DNA from: an uncultured Colwellia sp.
GTDB taxonomy: Bacteria; Pseudomonadota; Gammaproteobacteria; Enterobacterales; Alteromonadaceae
Direction: 5' to 3'
Length of the DNA stretch: 64,000 nucleotides
Assembly: GCA_913062815.1 (NCBI GenBank)
Contig: CAJXWZ010000003.1
Coordinates: 154,887-218,886, forward strand
The translations under genes were made by a program, and so were the position numbers. Under the pieces are notes generated by a model. The model saw only the letters and a program-made list of their open reading frames with translations. It did no database searches and was not told the origin of the DNA. Within the stretch, counting starts at the first letter, position 1. Each line of letters opens with the position of its first letter. Positions 38,906-49,800 of this stretch are shown here, in pieces.

Positions 38906-40081
38906 ATGCGTACTATTATCCAAACAGCTGCTTTATTTTTATGCTTAGCCCTTACTAACTTTACTTGTAATGCACAATGGTATGAAGCACAAGGGCATGC
39001 ATCAACCGCTAAAGACTCTGTAGAAATTGCACGAACAAAGGCTATGGAAAATGCACTTAAAAAAGCACTGCTTGTTGCAGGCGCAAGTGTTTCAAGTATA
39101 CAACAAGTTGTGAATGGTTTATTAACCCATGACCAAATAAGTATTCGTGCTAGCGGTAATGTCAATTCAATAGAGCTTATTGATGAGCTTCACAATGGCG
39201 ACATGATAAGCGTAACAGTGCGTGCTGATATTTTCCCACAAGAAAAAAAGTGTTTCGCATTAGATTATAAAAAATCATTATTGATCACTAAAAGTCATTT
39301 GAATAATAGAGAACAAGCCAATATAGGTAAAATTTATCAATTAGACTCTGCGGTAATTACAGCGTTAAATAAAAAACTCACGAAGCAAAGCAGTTATAGT
39401 TATGGCAAGTTGTTATTAAAAAGTGCCACAGAGTTTTCTCGATTAAATAACAGCTTTAACGAAGAAAAAATAAAAACCTTAGCTATGTCATTAGCCGACA
39501 CTACTGACAGTCAATATGTTATTTTCAGTGAAATAAATGATATCTCATTTGAACAGGATAGAAGCAATGGTTGGAAAGTATGGCAACAAGGTACCTACCC
39601 TAGAAATTTTGATTTTACCCTTTACCTATACAACGGCCTAAATGGTGAACAAATATGGCAGGAAAGCTATCAAGACACTGCAGTATGGGACTTTAATAAA
39701 AGGAAGCATATCGATGTAAATACCAAAACATTTTGGCAAAGTGAGTATGGAAGCATGGTTAACACCTTACTTGATACTATGGTGAGCGATATTGACGAAA
39801 ATATTATGTGCGAACCTAGCGAAGGTAAAATAGTACAAGTGCAAGGCGGTCAAATAATCATTAATATAGGCCGTCATCAAGGTGTGAAAATTGGTGATGA
39901 ATTTACTTTATTACACAATAGCAGTTTTACTACTAGCCAAGGTAAAATCTATGCAGGCTTCAATATAAGCCCTTTTAAAGTCAAAGTAACTTCGTTAACT
40001 AAGCACAGCGCAACCGCGACGAGTTTAGACAATAATTTGTTAGGCAATATTCAAATCAACGATTTAGCCGTTCGTTATTAA
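38906..40081 (+). CDS. flgT: Flagellar assembly protein FlgT (H-ring)
   Basis: FlgT builds the H-ring around the P- and L-rings in Vibrio-type motors. From the ATG at 38906 the 391-residue precursor starts MRTIIQTAALFLCLALTNF with a Sec cleavage after CNA. The N-terminal domain has YEAQGHASTAKDSVEIARTK, and the C-terminal domain has GKIVQVQGGQIIINIGRHQG followed by VKIGDEFTLLH. GAGAG precedes this ATG. Earlier in-frame starts (38840, 38870, 38894) would hide the signal sequence behind extra residues. It is divergent from flgOP. Confidence 0.9.
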   Translation: MRTIIQTAALFLCLALTNFTCNAQWYEAQGHASTAKDSVEIARTKAMENALKKALLVAGASVSSIQQVVNGLLTHDQISIRASGNVNSIELIDELHNGDMISVTVRADIFPQEKKCFALDYKKSLLITKSHLNNREQANIGKIYQLDSAVITALNKKLTKQSSYSYGKLLLKSATEFSRLNNSFNEEKIKTLAMSLADTTDSQYVIFSEINDISFEQDRSNGWKVWQQGTYPRNFDFTLYLYNGLNGEQIWQESYQDTAVWDFNKRKHIDVNTKTFWQSEYGSMVNTLLDTMVSDIDENIMCEPSEGKIVQVQGGQIIINIGRHQGVKIGDEFTLLHNSSFTTSQGKIYAGFNISPFKVKVTSLTKHSATATSLDNNLLGNIQINDLAVRY

Positions 40082-40117
40082 CTAAGGTATACAAAAACCA
40101 GCAGCTAAGATAAAAAC

Positions 40118-40146
40118 TTAACTTTGCTGCTATTAAACCATACAAT
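40118..40146 (+). promoter_or_regulatory. Possible promoter of tRNA-Arg
   Basis: TTAACT, 17 bases, then TACAAT fits a sigma-70 promoter whose start would fall just before the tRNA. The -35 matches four of six positions. Confidence 0.4.
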
Positions 40147-40154
40147 GACATTAT

Positions 40155-40231
40155 GCCTTTGTAGCTCAGCCGGATAGAGCAAGCGCCTCCTAAGCGCTAG
40201 GTCGGAAGTTCGAATCTTCTCAAGGGCGCCA
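40155..40231 (+). tRNA. tRNA-Arg (anticodon CCT)
   Basis: A complete 77-base cloverleaf. The acceptor stem GCCTTTG pairs with CAAGGGC, the D-arm has GCTC/GAGC, the anticodon stem is AGCGC/GCGCT with loop CTCCTAA (anticodon CCT, reading AGG), the T-arm is GGAAG-TTCGAAT-CTTCT, the discriminator is G, and CCA is encoded. It stands alone between flgT and an accessory region. Single tRNA genes of this kind are common integration sites, but no integrase follows in the window. Confidence 0.96.
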
Positions 40232-40536
40232 TAAAAACCAATCAGTTACAAGCAAGTACCCACCAAAAAAACCGAATAAATATTTTATGTTGCACATATG
40301 TAGCAGCTTTATTTGGAATTGGAAAAGTCTTTATGAAGAGGCATTTCTAATAAGCTGTCAGTAAAATTATTACCCCAGAACAGCTTATTTGTTTAAAATT
40401 AAACAAATTAAGTTTAATATCAAAAGATTACATGTTACCTACGTTTTTGTGTAGGCAACATGCATGTAGTCACCGTATTTCATAAAACATCTCAATAAAG
40501 TTATTTTTATTAGAGAATATCGTTATAGCGCCATCA
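40232..40536. other. Gene-less stretch with stacked inverted repeats
   Basis: No gene is seen in these 305 bases. Three inverted repeats stand close together. AATAAGCTGT (40349-40358) is matched by ACAGCTTATT (40380-40389). TTTGTTTAA (40388-40396) is matched by TTAAACAAA (40399-40407). ATGTTACCTAC (40432-40442) is matched by GTAGGCAACAT (40451-40461) with one mismatch. None has a proper T-run. They could be remnants of a small mobile element, a structured RNA, or the 3' region of the adjacent minus-strand gene. Confidence 0.6.
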
Positions 40537-43455
40537 TTAATTGTCAACACCACCATCAGTGATGGTCCATCCATAAGTATTTGTTAAAACATCCCTCGCT
40601 GGTAATGATCTTTCAGAATACTGACTATTACCTGCGTCAAAAACAACTGAATTCCTTAAATTGAGACTGCTCCAACCTGATAATAAGGCGTCATAATTTA
40701 CTGTAGAAAGTGTCGCATCTTTAAACATTGAGTCCATGAGGTATACATTAGAAACATCCCAGCTACTAATATCTTGATTGAAAGAAGTTGCTCCAGAGAA
40801 CATGTCACTCATATCTCTAACACTTGACACATCCCAGTCACCAATATTTTGATTGAAGGCTGTAGCTCCAAAAAACATGTTATGCATATCATCAACGCTT
40901 GATACATCCCATGCTCCGATATCTTGATTGAATGAAGATGCTCTATCAAACATGTTGATCATATTAGTAACATTTGATACATCCCAGCCACCAATATCCT
41001 GATTAAATGCGGTGGCGTTGCGGAACATAACTCTCATCCAATAAACCTTTGACACATCCCAGCCACTAATGTCTTGATCAAACTTAATGGCGTAAGAAAA
41101 CATACCTTCCATAGAAGTAACCTTGGACACATTCCAATCCCCAATATATTGATTGAAATTTAGGGCAGAAGAGAACATGTAAGACATACGAGTAACTTTC
41201 GATACATCCCAACCACTAATGTCTTGATTGAATGATGAAGCTCCCCTAAATGTCTCATACATATCGGTTACCCTTCCAACATCCCAAGTACTTATGTCTT
41301 GATTAAATGAAGTGGCTTCTCTGAACATGCGATCCATACCAATAACATTTGACATATCCCAACCACCAATATCTTGATTGAACGCGGTTGCGCCATAAAA
41401 CATTCCCCCTATATACATAACATTTGATGTATCCCAATCACCAATATATTGATTGAATAAGGTGGCTCCAAAGAATGTCGACGACATACTGGTAACATTT
41501 GACGTATCCCAAACACCAATGTCTTGATTGAACGAAGTGGCTTTATAGAACATATATCCTATATTAGTAACCTTCGACATATCCCAACCACTAATGTCTT
41601 GATTGAATAATTTGGCACCATTGAACATTCCCCACATATTAGTAACATTTGACACATCCCAACCACTAATGTCTTGACTGAATAATTCAGCACTATTAAA
41701 CATTTCGCTCATTTCAGTAACCTTCGACACATCCCAACCACCAATATATTGATTGAATAAGGTAGCGCCAGAAAACATTTTATTCATATCAGTAACATTC
41801 GATGTATCCCAGCCACCAAGATCTTGGTTAAACGCGGAAGCTCCTTCAAACATAGAATCCATACGGTTAACATTCGATACGTCCCAACCACTAATATCTT
41901 GATTGAACGCGCTAGCTCCAGAGAAAAGGTTATGCATACCAGTAACATTCGATGTATCCCAGTTACCAATATCTTGATTGAAATTAGTTGCGCCAGAAAA
42001 CATACCTCCCATGTTATTTACGTTTGATAGATCGGGGGTGTCAACTGCGTTACCCACTAAAAATGAAGCTCCGCGAAAGGAGCTTGTCATTGAATACCAT
42101 TTTATATCTCCCCATTGTTCAATCGACTGTATTTTTCTGTACTCAGCACCCCCTATCGTATTCCTCTCAGAATCTAGTGCAGGAAAACGCCCACTGATTG
42201 CTACCGTATAAGTTCCAGCAGAGGCGTAGGTATGAGTTATATCACCTCTCACATTCTCGCTAAAGCTACCATCACCCCAGTCAACCCGGTAATCATAGCC
42301 CACTTCTTGTCGATATAAATCGTTAGTAATTATCATAATTTGATTATCATTAGAAACAGTATCACTAACATCTGTCCGCCAAACAGTAATAAAAGGTTTC
42401 GGCTCATCCACAATAACTTCGCGCATTGCGGTGGCTGTGTTACCACTACTATCTACCGCCATATAAGTGATGATATATATATCGATTGTTGTAGTATCTA
42501 CGATACCACTAATGCTAACTTCAACACTGCCATCTCTGTCATCTGTAGCTGTGGCACCTAATTCATTATAGCTTTTGTGAACAAGTACTCTGATTGAATT
42601 GTCGCCATTTAGGGTAATAACAGGTGGGGTGGTGTCAGGTGCTATTACAGTAACAGTGCGAGTTATACTGCTTGAGTTACCAGCATTATCTGTTGCCGAG
42701 TAAGTTATGGTGTATTCACCTAAGGTACTAGAATCAACAGTGCCGGAAGTAGCCACCGCTACCACGCCATCTTTATCATCTAATGCTGTTGCGCCAAGTT
42801 CTTCATAAGATTCATTAAGAAATAGATTGATTGAACTATCGCCATTAAGGCTAATAACTGGCGGTGTAGTATCTAGCAGCTCTACGACAGTCACAGTACG
42901 GGTAACACTGTTATTATTGTCCGCAGTATCGGTAGCGGAATACGTAATGGTGTAGTCACCCAAAGTACTGGTATCGACTGTACCTGATATAACCACAGCA
43001 ACTGTACCGTCTATATTGTCGGTTGCACTTGCGCCAAGCTCTTCATAAGCGTCATTAAGAAATAGACTGATTGAACTCTCGCCATTCAATGTGATAACTG
43101 GCGGTGTAGTATCTGGCGGCTCTACTACAGTCACAGTTCGGGTAACACTACTAGCATTACCTGCACTATCGGTAGCGGAATACGTAATGGTGTAGTCACC
43201 CAAAGTACTGGTATCAACTGTGCCAGAAATAACCACTGAAACTGTACCGTCTATATTGTCGGCGGCACTTGCACCGAGCTCTTCATAGGTTTCATTAAGA
43301 AACAAACTGATTGCACTATCGCCATTAAGGGTGATAACAGGGGGCGTGGTGTCTGGTTGAGGTTGAGGGGACTCACTGCCACCGCCGCCACAAGCAGTTA
43401 ATAACAGCCATAAACATAAGGTCAGTAGTTTTGTGGCGTTTTGTAGTGCTAACAT
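40537..43455 (-). CDS. Lipoprotein with Ig-like, PKD-like and DUF285 repeats
   Basis: A 972-residue surface protein. The N terminus has a lipoprotein signal ([17 protein letters not shown], lipobox LTAC). Four near-identical Ig-like units of the DUF5011 type follow (each starting DTTPPVI), to about residue 350. A PKD-like domain ([12 protein letters not shown]) comes next. Then come 17 full copies and one degenerate copy of a 25-residue DUF285 repeat (pattern MFxGAxxFNQDIxxWDxSxV), known from mycoplasma lipoproteins and BspA-type adhesins. The protein should sit on the outer membrane facing out or be released. Adhesion is the usual suggestion; no function is proven. Gene and protein repeats could vary in number by recombination. 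Confidence 0.9.
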   Translation of the reverse strand: MLALQNATKLLTLCLWLLLTACGGGGSESPQPQPDTTPPVITLNGDSAISLFLNETYEELGASAADNIDGTVSVVISGTVDTSTLGDYTITYSATDSAGNASSVTRTVTVVEPPDTTPPVITLNGESSISLFLNDAYEELGASATDNIDGTVAVVISGTVDTSTLGDYTITYSATDTADNNNSVTRTVTVVELLDTTPPVISLNGDSSINLFLNESYEELGATALDDKDGVVAVATSGTVDSSTLGEYTITYSATDNAGNSSSITRTVTVIAPDTTPPVITLNGDNSIRVLVHKSYNELGATATDDRDGSVEVSISGIVDTTTIDIYIITYMAVDSSGNTATAMREVIVDEPKPFITVWRTDVSDTVSNDNQIMIITNDLYRQEVGYDYRVDWGDGSFSENVRGDITHTYASAGTYTVAISGRFPALDSERNTIGGAEYRKIQSIEQWGDIKWYSMTSSFRGASFLVGNAVDTPDLSNVNNMGGMFSGATNFNQDIGNWDTSNVTGMHNLFSGASAFNQDISGWDVSNVNRMDSMFEGASAFNQDLGGWDTSNVTDMNKMFSGATLFNQYIGGWDVSKVTEMSEMFNSAELFSQDISGWDVSNVTNMWGMFNGAKLFNQDISGWDMSKVTNIGYMFYKATSFNQDIGVWDTSNVTSMSSTFFGATLFNQYIGDWDTSNVMYIGGMFYGATAFNQDIGGWDMSNVIGMDRMFREATSFNQDISTWDVGRVTDMYETFRGASSFNQDISGWDVSKVTRMSYMFSSALNFNQYIGDWNVSKVTSMEGMFSYAIKFDQDISGWDVSKVYWMRVMFRNATAFNQDIGGWDVSNVTNMINMFDRASSFNQDIGAWDVSSVDDMHNMFFGATAFNQNIGDWDVSSVRDMSDMFSGATSFNQDISSWDVSNVYLMDSMFKDATLSTVNYDALLSGWSSLNLRNSVVFDAGNSQYSERSLPARDVLTNTYGWTITDGGVDN
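40729..42005 (-). repeat. Seventeen 75-bp repeats encoding DUF285 units
   Basis: Seventeen in-frame units of 75 bases encode the 25-residue motif of the lipoprotein at 40537-43455. The units differ mainly in three variable positions around the WD motif and in the two residues before MF. Period and phase are kept throughout, so all copies are under coding constraint. Confidence 0.85.
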
Positions 43456-43779
43456 CGTTTTTCTTAGTTCCTTTAAGATGAGCTTGATAGTGAAAATATT
43501 AAACTGGTGTGTTTCAGCTTAAATTCATTCCTTTTCTTAGCTATTTTGCATTTACAGAAAAACGATTCTATTTTAGTTTAATCAATTAGTACAGTTATTT
43601 ACAGACCTCCAAGTCATCACAAGGTAGCTTTGTTTTTTCTAAACGCCAATTAAAAAACCTTGTCAAAATTCTATGACTTTTGAGTATTACTCCTTTATTG
43701 GGTTTTATGATGCTTCCATCATAAAACCCAAAACACACACTCCAACACCTACCCTTTACCGTTTTGTACCGTCAATACT
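43456..43779. other. Gene-less stretch with a perfect 15-bp hairpin
   Basis: No gene is seen here. The stretch contains the upstream region of the DUF285 lipoprotein and the end of the serine hydrolase transcript. At 43698-43731, TTGGGTTTTATGATG and its exact complement enclose CTTC. On the minus strand the hairpin has a GAAG loop and lies 49 bases after the hydrolase stop, but no T-run follows. Confidence 0.65.
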
Positions 43780-45057
43780 TTATTTCTCGCCTAAAGCATT
43801 TACAGCAATTTTCCCTTCACTTTTTGAATTCAGGCGCTCTTTAACAACCATACCAGCTAACCGGTAGGCCAACATCTGAATTTCTCCACGGCTTTTTTCT
43901 CCTTTGCCATTGGTAAGAATAGCAATGGAGATATCATGATCTGGTACCATCATCATAAAAGCGTTAGCGCCTGATGCTACTCCACCATGATGTATGACAT
44001 CGATCTTGTTTTCTTTATCGATAATATGGCTCGTTTCATAATGGCGCCAACCTAAGGTATAACTTTGTGGTGGCTCACTGCCATCAAACATTGGTTGAAC
44101 GGTAACCATTTCCTCGAAAGTACTTTGTGCTAGCAAGCTTCCATTCATTAGAGCGGCTCCTAATCTAACCAAATCTGTAGGCGTAGAAACCAAACCGCCA
44201 CCTGCTACCTTGTTAGATAAGTTCTGCTCCGGTGTTATGCCGTAAAGACCTTCGTCAGAGGTATAAAACCCTGCAAGTGCAGTAGTATTTTCTAAACGAT
44301 GCTCAGCCTGTGTTTGAGATAAACCTAAAGGTTTTGTGACTAACTCAGTCACCAGTTTTTCGAAGGATTTTCCACCTGCAGCTTGCATAACAGCACTTAG
44401 CAATGTGTACCCATGAGTTGAGTATGAGAAGCCTTGCCCTGGCTCAAACAATAAATCATCATTTTTAAACTGTGTAAGCGCCGCATTAACGTCTGAATAA
44501 TGAATATTTGAAAGACCATCCGTAGGCGGAAACTTCAAAAAGTCATAGTTGTAATGGCGCACACCTGCCATATGACTAGCTAATTGCCTTGCGGTCATTT
44601 GAGCAGAATAACGAGGATAATCTGGTAGATAATTATGTATGGGCACATCAAGATCTATCATTCCCTCTTCAACCATACGCATTAATGCCACAGCCGTTAT
44701 CGCCTTTGAAACGCTGCCAACACGGTATTGGGTTTTAACATTGGCTGCTTGTTCGGGTTCAACTTTGGCTAAACCAACAGTACCCGCCCATACCAACTCG
44801 CCATCTACCGTCATGGCGCCAGACATAGATACTGATTGCATTTTTTCAGCTAAATCAATCATGCTTTGCTGCGATTTTTTACTCCATTTACCATCAGAAC
44901 TATCAAATTTATGCGCATCTTGATGCACTAAATGTTTAGCGGGGAGCGGCAAACGTGGGTTGTCCCACTTCCATGACCAATAGCCAATAGCTCCCATATA
45001 GATAGCAACTATTGAGAATACTCCGCCAACCCATTTTAAAACGTGTTTCCTATTCAT
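43780..45057 (-). CDS. Serine beta-lactamase-like hydrolase (class C fold)
   Basis: A 425-residue member of the beta-lactamase/D-alanyl-D-alanine carboxypeptidase AmpC-like family. Residues 9-28 are a membrane anchor or uncleaved signal, so the enzyme is periplasmic. The active-site SVSK is at 115-118, YSTHGY near 207-212 takes the Y-x-N position, and HHGG is near 359-362. The middle residue of the second motif (Thr instead of Asn) is usual for esterase and peptidase members. Likely substrates are D-amino-acid peptides or esters rather than beta-lactams. It is divergent from a LytTR regulator and may be its target. Confidence 0.86.
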   Translation of the reverse strand: MNRKHVLKWVGGVFSIVAIYMGAIGYWSWKWDNPRLPLPAKHLVHQDAHKFDSSDGKWSKKSQQSMIDLAEKMQSVSMSGAMTVDGELVWAGTVGLAKVEPEQAANVKTQYRVGSVSKAITAVALMRMVEEGMIDLDVPIHNYLPDYPRYSAQMTARQLASHMAGVRHYNYDFLKFPPTDGLSNIHYSDVNAALTQFKNDDLLFEPGQGFSYSTHGYTLLSAVMQAAGGKSFEKLVTELVTKPLGLSQTQAEHRLENTTALAGFYTSDEGLYGITPEQNLSNKVAGGGLVSTPTDLVRLGAALMNGSLLAQSTFEEMVTVQPMFDGSEPPQSYTLGWRHYETSHIIDKENKIDVIHHGGVASGANAFMMMVPDHDISIAILTNGKGEKSRGEIQMLAYRLAGMVVKERLNSKSEGKIAVNALGEK

Positions 45058-45158
45058 TAATTTTTTCCTTTATATTGAATCTCAATTTACATCTTGTAGC
45101 GATATACTTATATTACCCCTATAAGAAATACCGCTTATGTGCTGTATTGAACAACCAT

Positions 45159-45197
45159 AACTTGATGAATAACTCAGGAACTTGATGAATAGCTCGG
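45159..45197 (+). repeat. Tandem 20-bp duplication over the LytTR gene start
   Basis: AACTTGATGAATAACTCAGG is followed directly by AACTTGATGAATAGCTCGG. The first copy provides the AGGA ribosome site for the ATG in the second. It also opens a six-codon frame (ATG at 45165) whose TGA overlaps the true ATG at 45185 (TGATG). Confidence 0.7.
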
Positions 45198-46666
45198 ATA
45201 AAAGGACCAAAAGCGCACTGAGTATTTGGCAGTTTGCACTTTTAATAACAACAACTTATATAGTTGGGCTATTTATAAGCCACAGTACCACGGTGATTGA
45301 AGCCACTTATTGGTCAGGCTATGAACTGCAAGTTTTGAATGACGATAGTGTTTGGGTTGATAGCAACCGTATGCAAATTGGTAGTTCAAATAAAGTCCAA
45401 GACATTCGATTTAACCTTAATATTGACGATTCAGACAAATGGAAACAGCCCATTAGCTTAATGATTGGTGGGCCATTTTCTGCTGAAATATATTGGGATG
45501 GGGAAAGTATTGGTAAAAAAGGTGCTGTGGGTAACGTGATTGAGGATGAAATTGCAGGGCCCATAGATTCTTCCTTGTTCGTACCATCGAGATTGTTAAC
45601 ACAAGGTAATCATCAAATACAACTGCAATTATCAACCCAGCACCTGATAGCACACGACGCCTCAGTTTTTCACTATATTTGGCTAATGCCCTACCGCCAA
45701 GATGGGCAACGTGATTTGCGCTATTATGCCGCGCCGTTAGTCATTCTAAGTGCGCTAATCGTACTCAGCCTGCAAAGCTTTCGCATTGGTCGAAGTGCTG
45801 GCAATTTAATGCATACAGGACTGGGTTTGTTCGGGTTTTGCATCACTATAGCCTTGATGGCTGAAGTATCGCGCGCTGTCATTAATTATCCTTATCATTA
45901 CCATGAGCTGCGGGGGATATTTGGCTGGCTTGGCAATATAGGTGCCGGACTCGCCCTGATATATACTTGTTACCGTTTAGTTGATAGTAAATTGGCAAAG
46001 CTTTTATTAATCACAGGGATAGCATCAGTTTTAGCGAGTTATTTTGTGCCAATGAATAGTGGCGACATGAGAATGGCACAAGAGTTTAGTTTACTGACGC
46101 TGGCACCGTCATTGGTATTCATTATTTTGCTATTTAAAAGGCAAGTAAGTTATTTATCGTCATTACCTATTTTTTGGTTAGCCTGTGTTATTTCTCAAAT
46201 ACTCTCAATAGGGCTTTTTCTTGACAGCTTCCTGTTCATCGCGTCTCTAATTCTTATTGGCGGTGCTTGGGTTTGGACTTATGTTGATAACACTGAACAA
46301 ACCGCCCAACCGCCTACTCAAGAAGAATGCCAGCATTTCAACATTAGATCGGCAGGTGAAGTGAAAGCTATTTCGGTTAATAGTTGCTACGCACTTAAGG
46401 GAGAAGGTAATTTTACCTCAGTTATGTTGTTAAGTGGTGAGTCCGTATTACACCAAGACGGATTAGGCGTGATAATGAAAACTAATCCGAAAAATTATGT
46501 CAGAGTGCACAAGTCTTTTGCGGTTAATCTAAATGCGACTTCGGTGCTTAAGTCAGCAGAAGGTAGCAAATATTGGTTAGAAATGACAAACAAGGAAACC
46601 ATTCCAGTGAGCCGCTATCGAGTCGCTGAATTGAGGGGGTTACTCAAAAGGCTTCAGACAAGTTAA
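45185..46666 (+). CDS. Membrane-bound LytTR transcription regulator
   Basis: A 493-residue protein. One membrane segment lies near residues 13-33, followed by an extracytoplasmic beta-rich domain of about 140 residues. Six or seven membrane segments span about 180-370. A C-terminal LytTR DNA-binding domain (about 395-490) shows YALKGEGNFTSVML, RVHKSFAVNL and IPVSRYRVAEL. Such one-component regulators sense an outside or membrane signal and bind direct repeats in promoters. The ATG at 45185 follows AGGA at good spacing; a TTG one codon earlier is less likely. It is divergent from a serine hydrolase, its probable target together with itself. Confidence 0.85.
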   Translation: MNSSDKRTKSALSIWQFALLITTTYIVGLFISHSTTVIEATYWSGYELQVLNDDSVWVDSNRMQIGSSNKVQDIRFNLNIDDSDKWKQPISLMIGGPFSAEIYWDGESIGKKGAVGNVIEDEIAGPIDSSLFVPSRLLTQGNHQIQLQLSTQHLIAHDASVFHYIWLMPYRQDGQRDLRYYAAPLVILSALIVLSLQSFRIGRSAGNLMHTGLGLFGFCITIALMAEVSRAVINYPYHYHELRGIFGWLGNIGAGLALIYTCYRLVDSKLAKLLLITGIASVLASYFVPMNSGDMRMAQEFSLLTLAPSLVFIILLFKRQVSYLSSLPIFWLACVISQILSIGLFLDSFLFIASLILIGGAWVWTYVDNTEQTAQPPTQEECQHFNIRSAGEVKAISVNSCYALKGEGNFTSVMLLSGESVLHQDGLGVIMKTNPKNYVRVHKSFAVNLNATSVLKSAEGSKYWLEMTNKETIPVSRYRVAELRGLLKRLQTS

Positions 46667-46840
46667 CGTTTGGCAAATTTTCACCACCAAGCACCTAAAA
46701 CCATTTAAATCTGCTGCTTATTGTTTTAATAGAGGCAGGTTAGCAATATTTCTACAGCTTTTGGAGTATCGACAAAGATATAGCTAAAAGCATCTGATTT
46801 TGTTATATTTTTCGCCAATCATCATTTAATGGACTAAAAC

Positions 46841-49800
46841 GTGACATTCTTCGTAAAATTTTTTCCTGTATTCATTCTAATATTACTTCAATTTAGTACC
46901 AACAACGTTATCGCCCAAGAAGCTAAATTGCTAAAGCAAGGAGAATGGGGCTCGGGTACTTATAAGGAAATGGTACTCCTTAATGATCTTTATTATGTTG
47001 CTACTAATGAAGGACAAATAGATATATTCGATCCAAGTATGCCTACCGCTGAATCGTTGGTTGGTCAGATAAATTTAGACGATCAAATTGAATTCTTAGG
47101 AATGCATAATAATCGCTTGGTCATCCTTACTAGTCATCTAATATCGATATATGATGTAAGCAATATCACAGAATTAACCTTGAATTTTTATTTTCGTTTT
47201 AGTAGTTCTCGCTCTTCAGATTCATATAGTTTTAAGGATATAGCTATTGATGAGAAAATATACTACGTCGGTTATGATAATGAAATATATGTCATCAGTG
47301 AGAACAATGGCGCTTACAGCCTTGAAAAAGAAATTGAATCGGTATTGCCGAAGAAACCTTCATTTTACATATTTGCGAGCGATAACTATTTTTATCTTTT
47401 TGTTGTTTATTACAATAGCGTAACAAGCAAATGGATTACAGCCATAGAACAATATAAGGTTGCTGACAATAGTCTTGTAGCCTCAGTAGTAACTGAGGGG
47501 TTAGATAGTACAAAGAAAATATTATTTGATGACGAAGAACGTTTTATTATAATTACAGAATCCGCATTTCAAGTAATAAACATCTCCAATAACGCAATCA
47601 ACACCTTGGGTAGTTACCCTAATACTCAGTACGATTATTGGAATCGGCATGCCTATAAAAACAACGAGCTGAAAGTGTTATATCGTTCTGGAAAAATAGA
47701 CTCCTATTTTATAGCCGAAGACCATCAAATTATTTTTCAACAATCAACTGATTTGCAAATTCCGGTGAAAGTCTCTCACATGAAATGGTTAGATAATAGC
47801 TTAATAGCCTTATCAGAAGGATATGGACTAATTGAATTTGAGTTCAGCAATAACGAGTTTGAAAATATTAAATTTTTCTATAATCAAACAGGTAAGTTTG
47901 ATAAAGGTGTTATGCAAGGGGAATACTATTTATTACCTCGAGAAAACCGAATAGATGTAATTAATGTCATGGACAAGAGTAATATTGTTTTACACAAGCG
48001 ACTTGATAAAAGCATTCAAAAAATTACCCAACATGGTGATAAATATATTTTAGAAAGTGATCTTTCTTTAATTACTGGTGAGCTAACCGATACTCTAGAT
48101 TTCATTTATGAACATGAAATAAACTATAGTAGAAGCAGATTCTTGTATGACTCTATTAAAAATGAGGAATTCTTTTATTCTCTTTATAGCGCTGTAGGTA
48201 ACTTTGTATCAAGGTATGATATTTCTACTCCTTATTCAATTTATAGAGAGCCGATAGAAATTGAATTTCCTGAAGGCCAAAAGTGCCCACAGACGCTTAG
48301 GTTTATAAATAATAAATTAGCGGTTTACGACCCTTGCTACAATGGTATTCATCTTTTAAATAATATCAATAATGACAATTTCGAAATTGAACAGCTCATT
48401 AAAGATCCATCAGGGCATGCTACCCCTGAAATTGCTAATAACTTAATTTATTATGCAACAAATAATAGTTTGGCTATATATTCATTGTCAGATAGCAACC
48501 AGCTTGTTCAAATGAACTCATATAGTATGGATTGGGAAAATTACCATAGCTTACGATTAAAAGTAGTCGGTAATTATTTAATTGCTTACACGCTTAGTTA
48601 TGTGTATTTCTTTGAGTTAACTTCGAAGGAAAACCCTAAATTTCTTCATAAATTTCAAATACCATTAGGGAAGTTTTCCTTCGCTGAATTTCAAAAAAGT
48701 GATGACACGCTAATTGCAATAACGCCAAGCGGCATTCAGTTTTATCAAATAAACAAAGCTCCTACAGCTTCTGTAGAGCAACTCACCATTGATGAAGATT
48801 CTGCTCCTGAGCCTATACTCATTTTCACTGATCCTGAATCTGACAGCATGACATTTTCCATAACGCAAGCAGCAACTCACGGTGAAGCTATTTTCTTAGA
48901 GTTGGGCTTAGTTTACTTTCCTAATATCAATTTCAATGGTGAAGATAGCGTCATTGTTAAAGCACAAGATGTTCATGGTAACTTTATTGAGCATGAAGTA
49001 AGCATTACCGTTGAGCCGGTGAATGATGCCCCAACCATTAATACATCAAGCTTGACGATTGATGAAGACACCCTGCTCACTACTCAAATTGAAGGTGAAG
49101 ATATTGACGGTGACACGTTACAATTTACCTTAGACGAAAACCCTTCACATGCTACTGCCTCACTTAGTGAAACGGGAGAATTAACCATTGAGCCAGACGC
49201 CAATTTTAATGGTAGTGATAGCCTTACAATAACTGTTACTGATAGCCATGGTGCAAGTTTTAGTACAGTAATTGAAATAACAATAACGCCTGTTAATGAT
49301 TCTCCTACTTTATCTGAAAACAACTTTAACACTGATGAAGACACTGTATTAAATGCTAGCTTAATTGCTACAGATATTGACGGTGACGTCTTATCATACA
49401 CACTTGATAGCACAGCAACCTCTGGTACTTTAACATTACAAGATACGGGGAACTTCTCATACCAGCCTAATACTAACTTTGATGGCTCAGATAGTTTTAT
49501 TGTCTCTATAACTGATGGCGAGATAACCATTCAAGAGACCATATTAGTTGAAGTAAACCCCATTAATGATGCGCCAAGCATCACCACAACAACAGTCCAA
49601 GCCATTGAAGATACCACTTTTATCGGTCAAATTAACGCCACCGATGTTGAAGGCGATAGTTTAGTTTATGCAATTGCCACATTACCATTATCAGGGCAAG
49701 CAACAATAACTCAAACAGGTGAATTAACTTACACCCCTTCAGAGAATTTTAACGGTAGCGACAGTATTGCTATTTCAGTTACTGATAGCCAAGCTGCAAG

